Program-made: the position numbers and the translations under genes
In this document: one piece after another, positions 52,406-63,864 of the stretch
How positions within the stretch are numbered: the first letter of the stretch is position 1
Layout: each line of letters begins with the position of its first letter
NCBI GenBank assembly: GCA_013368375.1
Contig: JAACJP010000038.1
Location: forward strand, 62,001-126,000
DNA from: Tricholomella constricta
Taxonomy: Eukaryota > Basidiomycota > Agaricomycetes > Agaricales > Lyophyllaceae
DNA: 64,000 nt
Reading direction: 5' to 3'
Notes under the pieces: model-generated
What the model saw: the letters and a program-made list of their open reading frames with translations, nothing else
What the model was told of the DNA's origin: nothing
Database searches by the model: none

Positions 52406-52498
52406 TGTTATAAAATATAAGACCTTTCTTTAGAGTGATCAATTCGACTGAGTGGGCTTTTTATGTCACTTTGTCTGAAACACTTTTCAGGCGTGACA

Positions 52499-53283
52499 GC
52501 GCTCAGTCTGCCCGTCGGTCTGCGGGTGGTACGCCGTCGAAGCCGACAGCTTGATACCCAGGAGTCGGTACAGCTCGCGCGTGAACTCGGCGACGAACTG
52601 TGGACCTCGATCGGAGACGAATGCGTCGGGGAGACCGTGCAGCTTCCAGACATGGCGACGGTAGAGGTTGGCAGCTCCCAAGGCCGAACAGGTCGTGTGC
52701 GATGCGATGAAGTGCGCTCGCTTTCCGACCGAATCCACGACGTTCATGATCGCGTCGTGGCCGTTGGACTCGGGGAGCTCGGTGATGAAGTCCACCGATA
52801 CGACGTTCCAGCGACCTTCGGGGATTGGGAGCGGCTGCAGCTGTCCGACGGGGAGTTGGCGGCGGGGTTTCGTGCGCAAGCACATGTCGCAGGTGCTGGT
52901 GTAGGAACCGACAAAGCGCGACATCTGAGGCCACCAGTAGTTGCGCGACACCAGCTCTAACGTCTTCCAGCGACCCGGGTGACCGGCGATCTTAGAGTCG
53001 TGGTGTTGTTCCACAATGCGTCGGCGAAGGTCAGGAACGTTCGGGACATAGATCCGTCCACGGAACGTGAGCAGACCACCTTCCTCCCCCCACTCGCCGA
53101 AGCGTAGGGAGCGACCGGCAGTCTTGGATGCCTTGACCAGTTGCGCCGCTTTCGCGACCGCGTCCTCCTGTGCGCCGTCGCGATTGCCCTTGCGAATCGC
53201 CTTCAGCACATCGTCTTCTTCTCCGACCAGTACCAGACCCTCGGTCGCGCGAATCGCGAAGAACTCGGGTTTGAGGAGCACGA
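52499..53283 (-). pseudogene. pol: Pol middle part of chromovirus 3 (end of RNase H linker to integrase core)
   Basis: Open from LLKPEFFAIRATEGL to AYHPQTDGQTER, with the HHCC finger and the first two integrase Asp residues. It breaks at about 53,283, where a foreign LTR-like sequence starts, and at 52,499 by the 2.2-kb insertion. Confidence 0.9.
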
Positions 53284-53288
53284 TGGAG

Positions 53289-53494
53289 TGTCGCCCAGGG
53301 ACACTCCAGTACTCGAGAGGAGCAGGGAAATGGTTGTTTGGCCTTGATTGGCAAAGGCTTTGGTGCTTAGTAATGCTTGCGGTATATTCGACGAGTAGAC
53401 AGAGAAGAATACATCCAGATTTACACCGCCGTCTGCATCCTCAACCAAGTCTCGGCGAAAGCGTCAACTTGGCCATCTCCATCTGGTGACGACA
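53289..53494 (+). repeat. Probable LTR of a second gypsy family
   Basis: TGTCGCCCAG...GGTGACGACA, 206 bp with 5-bp inverted ends TGTCG/CGACA and a TATATTC near 53,378, placed 330 bp before a gag. No second copy is in the window to confirm it. Confidence 0.5.
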
Positions 53495-53824
53495 GTAATT
53501 CGACCTCGCAATTAAAGCAAAGCATCTTAGTCAAAGCTTCAAAGTTTTTAAGTCAAAGTTAAAGTTCAAAGGACCGCGATCGAAGTAAAATAAAAGAAAA
53601 AAAAGGCTAATACATCCGAACTGGCCTACAGAACGCAGTTTAGGATTAACGGCCGATTTGCCTCAAGAGTCCCAGATAGCCCACTTCCACCCTCTGACGC
53701 TCCATCCAGCCATTCGCCTTCTCCAACTCCCGATTCTCTAGGCCTGGGATCAAACCGCTCAACACCGTTCACGTCACCAGCACCGCAAGTAATCCCTCAA
53801 AATATTCTGCACGAACCGACCGAG

Positions 53825-54797
53825 ATGGCTGCCTTGTTAATTGAACCGTTCTGGGGCGATTTGCGCGAGAACGAAAATGCACAGGACTTCTGGCGCGCAT
53901 TCTGCCGCGCGATGGCAGGACGAGACGATGCGCACAAGCTTGCTGAATTCGAAAACTTCCTCCATTCCGATAGCGTAGCCGACGAGTGGTTCTCCGGGCT
54001 CGACCCAGCCGACAAGGCTACTTGGCCGCAACTCAAGGCAGCGTACGATACGCGCTGGCCCAAAGCAACGGTCGTAAGGAAGACGGCCTCGGAGTGCGAG
54101 GAAGAGCTGCTCACAACGAAGCTAAAGGACGAAGATCTCGGGCAGATGAAGGTCGTGTCGGGGAGGAAAGTGTACATGCACGTAGCATGGGCGGACGAGA
54201 TGGGGAGGTTGGCGAAGGAAGCGGGCGTGGAAGCGGGGGCCGTGTACATTGGGCAAGTCAGGAAAGGGCTGCCGTCGGTTATCAAAGCGAAGCTTGCGGA
54301 CGAGTACGCGACGTGGGCCTTGTTCCTGATGGCGGTTCGAGGAATCAGTGTGACGTATATCAAGGAGCGAGCGGAGGAAGATAAGATGAGAAAGGACGCA
54401 CTGGAGGCGGTGAGAGGTCGGATCGCCCAACTGGAGACACCGCGAACGACGCTAGGCAGGCAGTTGGCGAACACCACGCTCGGTACGGCGACCATTTCAC
54501 CGGCTGTAGGCACAACACTCTTCGGCCAAGGTGTCACGGGAAAGGGCGGTCACCAGGGCGCATACGGGAAAGGGCCGACACGCCAGTTCACAGCCGAAGA
54601 AAGGGCCGCGTTCAAGGCCAGGTACGCGTTGCTGCCCCATCATCCCGACACGGAGGCAGGACGCTTGGCACACCAAGCACAACAGCAAGCATGGGCCAAA
54701 GCACACGGGGCAGGAGGACCTGTAACGGAACTTACGCCATACCCCCTACGACCCGGAACGAGCAAAGTGAATAACAACGAGTGTTATAAGTATGGGT
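53825..54797 (+). pseudogene. gag: Gag of a second Ty3/gypsy family, 3' truncated
   Basis: MAALLIEPFWGDLRENENAQ then DFWRAFCRAM, ADEWFSGLDPADKATW and VYMHVAWADEM match the common retrotrans_gag of Agaricomycete gypsy elements. It ends at the first half of a zinc knuckle (NNECYKYG), where the sequence jumps into a duplicated chromovirus pol segment. The frame is open for about 325 codons. Pol of this family is missing here. Confidence 0.8.
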
Positions 54798-54799
54798 TA

Positions 54800-55120
54800 A
54801 GTTGCGCGACACCAGCTCTAACGTCTTCCAGCGACCCGGGTGACCGGCGATCTTGGAGTCGTGGTGCTGTTCCACAATGCGTCGGCGAAGGTCAGGAACG
54901 TTCGGGACATAGATCCGTCCACGGAACGTGAGCAGACCACCTTCCTCCCCCCACTCGCCGAAGCGTAGGGAGCGACCGGCAGTCTTGGATGCCTTGACCA
55001 GTTGCGCCGCTTTCGCGACCGCGTCCTCCTGTGCGCCGTCGCGATTGCCCTTGCGAATCGCCTTCAGCACATCGTCTTCTTCTCCGACCAGTACCAGACC
55101 CTCGGTCGCGCGAATCGCGA
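54800..55120 (-). repeat. Duplicated segment of chromovirus pol
   Basis: About 321 bp repeating 52,948-53,268 in the same orientation with two differences I can see (GATCTTGG for GATCTTAG, GTGCTGTT for GTGTTGTT). Placed between the gypsy-2 gag and the copia RT, with no target duplication. Confidence 0.9.
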
Positions 55121-57173
55121 TCTTAATGGTCGTTATCACTTCACCCGTGATGCCATCTTCAATGAATCGACTCCCGGCCATCTTGCTCCTGCTCGCGGTA
55201 CCAATTTTCCTGAAGCGCCTCCCTTACCTTCCTTTGTACCCGATCCGCGTCCGAAGCGCACCGTTAAACCTACTGAAAAGGGCGCCGCTTATCGAGAATC
55301 GCTGAAGCATCGCCCCACTGTTCTCGCTAACGACGTTGCTTCGCCTGCCGTTTCCTACCTTACTGCGCCAATTGTCGAGGACGTCGTATCTTTCGCGTCT
55401 GCCGAGGACTTCATCTCCCCCGATACTTGCTCCTCTCTTGTCGATGCTGAGGCCTCCGCCGTCCAAGAGTTCTGTTTGGGCATTGGCTCCAATAGCTCAA
55501 AGTTCTACTCTGCGAGGCTCTTTAATCTCGATAAAGCTCCTGAGTCCCAACGAGAGGCTTATAGTCGTCCCGATGCTGATGTCTGGCGCGCCGCTGAACA
55601 ACGGGAACTGGACAGCCTGCATGAGAAGGGGGTCTTCGAAGAAGCGACCTTGCCTAAAGGTCGGAATGCTATCGGTCTTGTGTGGGTCTATGCGCACAAG
55701 CACAATCCCGATGGTTCAATCATTCGAGGGAAGGAAAAAGCGCGTCTCTGTGCTCAGGGATTCAGTCAACGACCCGATGACTTTGGCGAAACGTATGCTC
55801 CTGTCGCTAAACTCACGAGCATCCGCATTGTGCTCGCTTTTGCCAATCGACATGACCTACACCTTATGAGTTTTGATGTCAAAACGGCCTTCCTGCACGC
55901 GCTCGTCAGCACCATTATTTTCACCAAACAAATCCCTGGCTATCCCCACAAGAATCGTTGCACTGTCTACCGCCTACTCCGCGCTCTTTATGGACTTCGT
56001 CAATCCGCCTACGAATTCTACATGTTACTGTTCAGGCTCCTCCTCTCCCTGGGCTTTATTCGTTGCGAAGTCGACCACGGCGTCTTCTTCGGTCACTGGT
56101 CGAGCCCACCTTCTGACGAGATCCCCATGCCTGAGGACGGTTCTGATTTATTCCTCATTGTCCCCGTTCATGTCGACGACGGTCTCGCTGCTACAAACTC
56201 CTTGCCTCTATACAACTGGTTCATTAAACAGCTTTGCAAGACCCTGGAGGTTGTCGACATGGGTCCCGCTCAACTGTATCTTGGGATTCGCATTCTTCGA
56301 GATCGCGCGTCGCGGACGCTTCGACTCTCTCAGAAGGCTTACATTGTCGATCTTCTCCAGACTTGGAAGATGGACGAATGCGCTCCATTATCTGCTCCCC
56401 TTCGGACCAAACTTTCAACCTTGCCACCGGCTCCTTCTAATTCATGCCCGGATATCTCGGATGACGACCTTACGAACACTTATCAACGACTGGTCGGATC
56501 CCTGATCTATCTTGCGGTTTGCTCCCGGCCTGATATCGCTTACGCTGCCATGGCTCTCGGCAAATACAATAGTCAACCTACCCGAGCTCACATGTTGGCC
56601 GCCAAGGGGGTGCTTCGCTACTTGAAGGGTACCGTGGATCTCTGCCTCACATATGGATCGTCCGCTGTCAGTCACCCTGAACGGCTCCATGGCGTGGTCA
56701 ATCACGGGTGCGGATTCTCCGATGCTGACTGGGCGTCTGACGAGAAGGACAGGAAGAGTATCTCCAGCTACTGCTTCTTTTACCTTGACGCACTCGTTAG
56801 TTGGTCTGCGGTCGGTCAACGTACAATCTCGTTATCATCTACGGAGTCGGAGTACTATGCCCTCGCACATGCTATGAAGGAAGCGCTCTGGCTACGGCTT
56901 TTCCTTTCCCTCCTCTCGCTACCGGTCCCGAAGCCTTTCCCTCTCCTATGCGACAACCAGGCTGCAGGATGTATCGCCGCGTCTTCTGCTACAACTTCAC
57001 GGTCGAAACACATTGATATTCGATATCATTTTATTCGAGAACACATCCACAGTGGCGACTTCTCTACGGTGTGGATTTCGACTCAGGAAATGACCGCCGA
57101 TATCATGACCAAACCTCTTGTTGCTGAGCTCTTTACGCGTCATCGGAAAGCCTTAGGTCTACTCCCCCTTTAA
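55121..57173 (+). pseudogene. pol: Ty1/copia reverse transcriptase-RNase H, 5' truncated
   Basis: RT from VWVYAHKHNPDGS through FDVKTAFLHA, LYGLRQSAYEF and VPVHVDDGLAATN (catalytic DD), then CSRPDIAYAAMALG and RNase H (SDADWASDEKDRKS, SSTESEYYALAHAMKEA, SKHIDIRYHFIRE, TADIMTKPL) to the natural stop at 57,173. Gag, protease and integrase are absent. A G-rich polypurine tract (GAAGGGGGTG) and the LTR follow. Confidence 0.92.
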
Positions 57174-57233
57174 CTCTTTTTCTTTTCTTCATTTTCTTTC
57201 AAATGCTATGGACGTTCTGTTCTGAAGGGGGTG

Positions 57234-57491
57234 TGTTGGACTCCAATCATTCTCATCACTGTCACGTCCATATCATGTGACTCGGACACGTCAATGCGTC
57301 CTCGCTCCCTCTCGTACTCTCAGTTGTCTACTATCATCGTATGACACTGAGAGTACGTGTATCTTGTTTATACCTCATTACTTATATTAACCTATCATTC
57401 CCTAGTTCGTAATACGCGTACTAGGTAATATAAGAATTGTCTACTATCATCGTATGACACTGAGATTCGTAATACGCGTACTAGCGTAACA
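57234..57491 (+). repeat. 3' LTR of the copia element
   Basis: TGTTGGACTCC...CGTAACA, 258 bp, following the polypurine tract. It contains an internal duplication of TTGTCTACTATCATCGTATG and of TTCGTAATACGCGTACTAG. Chromovirus pol resumes at about 57,501. Confidence 0.8.
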
Positions 57492-57500
57492 GGTTATGGG

Positions 57501-58683
57501 GCCGGCGACAGTGGGTAGACTTTGGTGCCGGACGGCGAAGCGCCCGGCTCCAACTCAATCGCGTGATCCCACTGTTTGCGATCGGGGAGTTCGTCAAACG
57601 CGACCTTGGAGAAAACATCCTCAAAGTCGTGGAGGTGGGTCGGAACGGCGTCGCAGAACGACTTGGGCACAGAGTTCGCGGCATGCGCTTCCGCGAGTCG
57701 CTGCGATGTCGTTTGACTGGCACGGATGTGCGCCACAGTCGGAGGAGGGTGGATCGCAGTCGCAAAGATGCGGTCGCCGTTCAGGAAGGTCTCCGCAAGG
57801 AAGTCGTCCGACTCTGGATCGGGTTCCTCCATGACTGGGGTGTAGGGGAGAATTCATCCGTGTCAGAGTCGTCCTCGACGTAGGGGCTGGTCGGGGCACG
57901 CAGATCCGGCTCTGTGGTCGGAATTCCTTCCGCCCGACAGGCCCGAATGGCAGCTCGCAGTTTGGTGCGCGAGCGCCGCTCTTCCTTGGCCTCAACCTTG
58001 CAGGTGTCGCAACGCGACGGCGCCCGACTCATTTTCACCCTCTTCGTCGCCCAATCAATGTCGGGGTTGTGGTCTCGAAGCCAGGTGAATCCGAGGATGA
58101 GATCCTGCTTCCCGATGCCTGCGACTGCGAACAGCACCCGTTCGGAGTGACCGTCATAGCGTAGAACCGCGTCTACAACATAGCCGATGGCGCCCGCTTG
58201 GTTAGGGGTTCCATCGACGTTATAGGCTAGTGTAGGGCGGTTTAACGGTCGGGTCTTCAGTTTGTGCTTCTCAACAAAGGCGGTGTTAATGAAGCATCCA
58301 GTGGCTCCGCTGTCAACGAGGGCAGAGAGCGAGTGCGTCTCCTGGGTGTCAGTGGTCTCAAGCTCGACCTTGAGCGACAGGGATAAGGAGTCGGGGGAGG
58401 CGGCGATCACGAAGCGACGGGGTAGTCGTTTTTCCCAGCGTGGTAGTCCGCGACGCGACGGTGCGGTCGGCTTGGTCGGAGCGACCGACGGAGATGGCGA
58501 TTGGTCAGGGGAGGATTGTACGTCTTCGTCGATTGGTTCACCCGTAGAAGTAGCAGCAATATTAAGTATATTGGGGTACTCTACAGATAGGGGGGCGAAC
58601 CGATTACGACTAGACAACGGGGGCGTACTTTTCACCCGTTGTGCGACTAAAAATCCTCTTCCGTGGCCAAGGCGGTCGGGTCG
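57501..58683 (-). pseudogene. pol: Pol N-terminus (protease) and gag tail of chromovirus 3
   Basis: KSTPPLSSRNRF through protease ALVDSGATG to the segment before RT, with a 1-nt deletion near 57,855 causing a frameshift. The gag end with the TTTTTAG shift site is kept; the rest of gag is cut at 58,683. Confidence 0.9.
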
Positions 58684-58969
58684 GCAAGAAACGCTACGAC
58701 ACTACTTGTATCAATGCACCAAATACAACGACGAGAGACAAGACTTTCGCTCAGCACTCGGTCGGGAAGCCCACTCAGCGGACGTAATCTATGGCACCAG
58801 AAAGGGAGCGAAGTACCTGCTGCAGTATGTCGCAGACACGGGACGCTTTAAAACCACATTCGGTGATGTTTCCCCTTACAATTATAAGCATGAAGATGAA
58901 GATGACGCCTCACAGCCAGACATCGATCACGATTATGATTGGGACGGCGCCGACGACTTCGGCAACTGA
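58684..58969 (+). pseudogene. LINE (Tad1-like) polyprotein C-terminus
   Basis: ETLRHYLYQCTKYNDERQ then RKGAKYLLQYVADTGRFK is the conserved tail after the RNase H of basidiomycete non-LTR elements (ET-x-H-x-L-x-x-C zinc-like motif, then ADTGRF). An acidic end (HEDEDDASQPDIDHDYDWDG) leads to the stop at 58,969. RT and endonuclease are absent, as is usual for 5'-truncated LINE copies. Confidence 0.75.
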
Positions 58970-59431
58970 AAAACCACAACCTACCATCGCTCGTCACAGA
59001 GGAGGCTCAAAAGGCAGGGAAAGGGGAAGGAAGGAGTCCCGAGATGGGGGCCACTTGGCCTGCCAGGGAAATTTACTTACTAACTTCTCTCCTGCAGTTA
59101 CCGTTTCTAGCGGTCCGCCTACTCGTGCAAAACCCCCTCGGGGGCCGAGCACATTGTTGCCGAACAAAACCACAGACACAAAGCACGAAGGACTGGAACA
59201 GGTACACCTCACAAGTCAGGGCGAGGTGTCTAAAACGGGACCTTATGTGGGTCTCGGACCTTTGGGGGGCGACGAGCATGGCCCGTCAAAGTGTGCATTC
59301 ACTAGCTCAGCAGGTGCAGGAATAAAGGTGGCAAGGGGGCCCCGATTTATTATTTTGTACTTAGGATAGTAAGGACCGACATGGGCTTCGCCCAGCGGTC
59401 GATAAACAGGGATTTTTTAAAAAAAAAAAAA
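58970..59431 (+). mobile_element. LINE 3'UTR ending in a poly(A) tract
   Basis: Non-coding stretch ending TTTTTTAAAAAAAAAAAAA at about 59,413-59,431, consistent with the 3' end of the LINE copy. Confidence 0.6.
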
Positions 59432-59974
59432 TCAACCTCTATATGGAATTCTTCGACAATCCCGCCCTTTCAGAAGAGGTAACTCTTCATCAACAGCAGC
59501 CAACGATCAATATTCAACTGGGCAAACTGCAGGAGGGCTCCGATCCCGGAGTGGAGTTGGAATCTGTTTTAACATCCGAAGTCCTTGCTGGTAATCTCGG
59601 CTTTCCCACAAGCACCGAGAAATGGATCGACGACGACTTTTGATGCGCGCGCTTGATGATCTTCCTGGTCCGACTGGAGATGATGATGATGCTCTGGTAA
59701 ATAATGCTCAGCCTAATGGTGCGCCTTTAGCAGGACTTCCAGTGGCCGACTTTCATCAAGAACTGGGTGACTTTGGCAACGAACTGGGCAACTGTCGGAG
59801 ATTGTCTAGACTCGAACCCAGCGGTCTTGATGGTAATCCACAGTGTTTTATCAGGAGAGCGGGACTCAATGTCAGATCGGAAAATTTTGGAGTCCGTTTC
59901 TGGATTGGGTGAGGGGGGTAATTACGGTAGTCAATTGATGCTGCAACCGTAACAGCTGTGTCGAGCCTAGCCCC

Positions 59975-60025
59975 GATATCATAACACGTCCTAAGAATAC
60001 TATACTTAGGACGTGTTATGATATC
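59975..60025. repeat. Perfect 21-bp inverted repeat with 9-nt loop
   Basis: Arms 59975-59995 (GATATCATAACACG...) and 60005-60025 are exact reverse complements around AATACTATA. Confidence 0.9.
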
Positions 60026-60399
60026 CAGGGGTGTTCGCCTCGTTCCCTCATGGGGCGCCGAACCACAACGAAGTACACCATTTTCCCCACTTACGCTGTA
60101 CTCACTGATTTCATCTCGTTTCTCTAGTACCTCCCCGGTCAGGGAATTATGGTGCTCACGCGATTTGCCTGATGCTGTGGACATCTGATCGCTCATGAAA
60201 ATTTACCAGCCGCACCAGGATGACCCAACCTACCATACTGTGGTCGCGACAAGTTCCCTTGGGGATCTCATTCGATATTCCATTATTACCAATATAAACC
60301 CACAGACGATCATAATTTATCAGATGGAACAGGAACGTCTTCAAGCGAGGGGGTGCGAACTATCGATCCAATCCCAGTCCTGACAGTACTTCTGGAGCC

Positions 60400-61260
60400 A
60401 CGCAGTGTACGCATTTCATCTCCACGGGTAAGCAATTAGACGATCCTGAGGATGGCGTTGACTGTAAGAAGCAGCATTCGAGAAACTTCTGAGGACCGAA
60501 TTTCGAGTCGGAACGATGAAAGCAGCCTACCGACCCTCACGGACTTTAATGCAAACATCGCTAACTGGGACGTGCTGTCAAATCGTGACCTGTTGAGAGG
60601 GTTCCTAGGATCGGTCGGGTACCTGGCAGACAATCTGGCTGGTGTTCGGGTACCCATGGGGGTACTGACGTCGATCAGAGGTGACGTCGTGCCATTTCGG
60701 TGGGATTACACTCAGCAGCGCGCATTCGAAAAAGTAAAATCAATAGTTGTTATGGGGCGAGGACATAGTCGCGTACCTCTCAGCTACGGGCCGAAGGGCG
60801 CACCCATCTTCATGATAACGGATGGCTGCGCCACTCGTATCTCCGGGTTGGCAAGCCAAGGCGCGGATTGGAAGTCCGCGAAGGTATCGGTGTTCTACTC
60901 CGCGAAGCTGAACTCAGCGCTACAAAACTACGCTGTACACGAAATAGAAATGTTAGCAGGTATAGAAACAATGTGACTGCATCGGGACTTACTGCAAGGT
61001 ACACACTTCACGTGAATAACAGATCACAAAGGCCTGATCCACCTGCTGAACCAGAAGAGCCTGTCAGCGGCCAGGCCGCCAAGCGCGCTGGAAGGAGAAG
61101 ATAGGTGAGTCCGACTTTGAAATAACCTATATCCCAGGCATAGAAAATGTGTTAGCGGATGCGCTGTCGCGCCTGTACTCGAACGACGCACCAGGGGCCG
61201 TGTGGGCAGCCGCTGAGTGTATACAGAACACGATGGGGCCAACGAGCACCTTAGACTACA
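60400..61260 (+). pseudogene. Ty3/gypsy RT-RNase H remnant, decayed
   Basis: NRDLLRGFLGSVGYLAD, FRWDYTQQRAFEKVK, PIFMITDGCATRISG, VFYSAKLNSALQNYAVHEIE match the RT thumb and RNase H start of the common Agaricomycete gypsy. Then an in-frame TGA, a second TGA in the DHKGL block, and a 7-bp insertion near 61,065 before FEITYIPGIENVLADALSRLY. TGA at an expected Trp (before ITDHKGL) would be a G-to-A change. 59,443-60,400 and 61,260-61,630 look like further decayed parts of the same element. Confidence 0.75.
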
Positions 61261-61630
61261 TGGCATCACGATCCGCTACTTGCTGGGGCTGAAGGGCGGG
61301 CACCACGTAGCCCAGAAAAAAATTGCCTGAGGCAGAAACCGGTCGGCCAGAGAACATCGAAAGAATTCGCCGCACGAATGAAGAAACATATCGTCCTTCG
61401 AGGCCCTAGAGAACCAAAGGAGTGGGAGAATGGAGGCAAAACCACACACAGTACCGAACACCACGGTAGCAATGAGCAGGACAACGAACAACGAAATGAC
61501 AGCTCAGAATCGTCTGTGGAACAGCTGGCGTTAGCGAGGAAATAATTAATTCAGAAACACCGAATAAGGAAGGCGATAAAACCCGAGTCGCCGCTACGAC
61601 AGCCGACGAGTCCTGATTAAAGTCGTGTCT

Positions 61631-62423
61631 GGAGGGCGGGAGGGAATACCTCGTGAACGCCAGTATGTAGAAATAAGTATCCGATGACCAGTCTTCAATG
61701 CACTCGAAACGCAAGGAATACAAACACTTTGAAGTTACCGAAGACGGACAGATGTCGTTGCAATTCGCCTGCTCTGTCACGCTGTGATCGTGTGATGGTC
61801 TGAATAGAACCATTCTAACTTCTCTCTGTTCACTTCTCTCTTTTAAAGAGTTGTGGGGAACACCAGGACTCCACAGACACCGCAGCCTCCCTCTACTCAT
61901 ACTTACCCTCTATTTCTTAGTGCTGAAATGGTTTTTTGAGATTGCTCTTTATCATCTCGGGCTAACGATGGTCCATTTACTAGATCTGGAGTGGCGGCAC
62001 TCGTGTATTCTTCTGGGCGTCCAATGCTCAGATGACCTTTGGCTCGGTCGTAGATTCCGCTCTTCTATACAAGGTGCGCACTTTGCTTCACCAAAGCATG
62101 GCAGATGGTTGACATGATGACATAGGGTACAAGGGTGGTCACAATAAAGACCGACTCAGGAAGGCTTGTAGTTATGCCGTAAGTGTAGTCACAATGACTA
62201 TAAACAAGTTCTACCGAGCTCAATTTGTCATTCAGTGTTGACGGGGTCACTAAAGTGCCTGTGTCTTCCGGGACATAAGGGGTACAAAACTTGCCTTGTA
62301 CTGTACTATTTGTTGGACTTAGTATTTCATCACCTCCTTGATCGTAACACGTGCATATCACATGACTCGTACATATAGTTTTGAACATCTCCCAAGCAGC
62401 CGCGGAACTAACTTTCCACTGCA
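61631..62423. other. No gene seen
   Basis: No recognisable coding region. Short chance ORFs on both strands. Confidence 0.4.
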
Positions 62424-63180
62424 GTAGCCACCGGCTCGACGCCCACTACTGCAACCCCAGAACCCGCCACAGCACCAGTCATGCCCACGTCCACGCCCAC
62501 ATCCTCACCAACACTCACGCCTGCCACCCTCCCCATGGACATTCCTCCACCTCCAGTGAAATGCTCATGGCTCTCCTCCGCAACCACTCACAGCACAGCG
62601 ATGCACGATCCTCAGCCCTTTAACTTCGACTCCATCCCCTCCTCCATCAACAAGGAAGTCCCATTCCTTCCCAGTCACACCATCGCCATCGCCGCCGCCA
62701 CCGCACCTTCTCGTTTAGATGCAGGACAAACACGATGAGAGCCACTAATGCCGTCCCGGCAACAACAGTTACCGTCACCCACGGAATGCACTCCCCAGGT
62801 CGCAGGAACAGCTGACGTCTCCAGTGCGCCCGAGGCCGAAGAACGAATAGGGCGTCTGAAGGGTCTGGTAGGACGTCTGCGGGAGTTGCCCGACCGTATC
62901 TGTGTCGCTTTTTTTTTTCTGCGCCCCGTCATCCTTCCTTCGTCCCTTTCCCTTATTCTTACTCACATCAGACCCATCCATCTCATTCACAGGCGTCTTC
63001 TTCCTCTTCGGCGCCAGCCGCCTCTCACTCCACCGCTCCCAACCACGCCAAAGGCTTTGGCCTCGCAAGTGCAGTATTGGAACGTCCACCACATCAGCTT
63101 CTGGGAGATCGCCGTCACGCGGCACGCGCTGTGGGAGGTCGCGGAGGTTACGAGGAAGGAGGCATGAGGTAGAGGAGTTG
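62424..63180 (+). other. Unassigned, possibly coding (Thr/Pro-rich)
   Basis: An open stretch 62,424-62,738 after an acceptor-like CTGCAG reads Thr/Pro/Ser-rich (SSPTLTPATLPMDIPPPP). A second lies at 62,748-63,167. I recognise no domain, and strand choice is uncertain for the second. Confidence 0.25.
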
Positions 63181-63530
63181 AAAGGCCCTGCGGCGTGCTG
63201 GCGGGTGGAAAAGACGCAGCAGTGAGTATGTGTGTCGAAATCTTCGTCGCCCCTTTTGACTCTGATCAACTCTGTCGAAGTTGATCTACTCGTACCTTGT
63301 CGCGTGCCTCCTTGGGACTAGGTCACGGATGAAGACACGCTAGGGCTCAAGCAGAACAGAGAGTGCATGAAGGAGGCCGCCGGAATCATAGCGCGGCGCT
63401 GGGCTTCCTGAGCGCGGAAGGGCATCGATGTTCGTCTTCTTTTCTTGTTCCATTCCTTTCAATCCTGCCGCCTTACCACCCCACCTTCGTACCACCCGAA
63501 CGACTGCTGATCCCCCCTCACTGTCCATAG

Positions 63531-63864
63531 AGCTTTGGCTTTCGCCTGCACAGCCCGCAAGATCGTCGCGCAGAAGCACCGGCACGATTGCGCTCGTCCC
63601 TCCTGCCCATCTCGCCCTTGTCCCCACTCACGCTCTCAATGCTCCCCTGAGGCTCGCCGAAGCCAACTCCGAGCTCGTGCTCACAGAACTTCACGTCGAC
63701 GCCCACGACCACGAACACCAACGCAGCCCAGGTTACACAGAGCACGTCAACATACACTCTGACATTGTCGAGCGCAGGGACATTGTATGTCCATTTAAGG
63801 ATGTCAGATACAGGACATGGAACGTAGGCGCGCGCGAGGCTGTCTGTAGCTCACCGGAAATGTA
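63531..63864 (+). CDS. Possible internal exon of an unknown gene
   Basis: Open between an acceptor-like CCATAG (63,525-63,530) and a donor-like GTACGT (63,865), with LRLAEANSELVLTELHVDAH and DIVCPFKDVRYRTWNVGA. The frame has coding-like composition but no motif I recognise, and it continues toward the window end. Confidence 0.3.

Larger units (their letters stand above)
50303..52498 (-). mobile_element. 2.2-kb LTR-like insertion (probable solo LTR)
   Basis: Starts TGTCAG and ends GTGACA, with GCGC duplicated at 50299-50302 and 52499-52502, so it is bounded like an LTR integrated in the integrase codons. No coding region. On the minus strand (which begins TGTCACGCC) there are, in order, tRNA-like A/B boxes, a cluster of TGAGTCA sites, a TATATAAG box and five similar hairpins, then tandem repeats. 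It is AT-rich unlike the surrounding element. A non-autonomous LTR-bounded element is an alternative. Confidence 0.7.
48989..58683 (-). mobile_element. Chromovirus 3: broken copy of the chromovirus 1 subfamily with nested insertions
   Basis: 3' LTR 48989-49458 (470 bp), then pol in three pieces on the minus strand: 49459-50302, 52499-53283 and 57501-58635, and the last 48 bp of gag to 58,683. A 2.2-kb element splits the first two. A mosaic of other retroelements replaces the RT-RNase H part (equivalent to about 12,800-14,085 of chromovirus 1). The 5' LTR and most of gag are lost. A 1-nt deletion near 57,855 shifts the pol frame. Confidence 0.95.

Noticed and set aside
55002..57173. A single 723-codon open frame
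   Set aside because: Its first 40 codons are antisense chromovirus pol; only the part from about 55,121 is copia. The fusion is accidental.
59795..59885. A tRNA gene suggested by a GGTTCGAGTCT B-box on the minus strand
   Set aside because: No A box at the proper distance and no cloverleaf; the stretch belongs to a decayed gypsy element.
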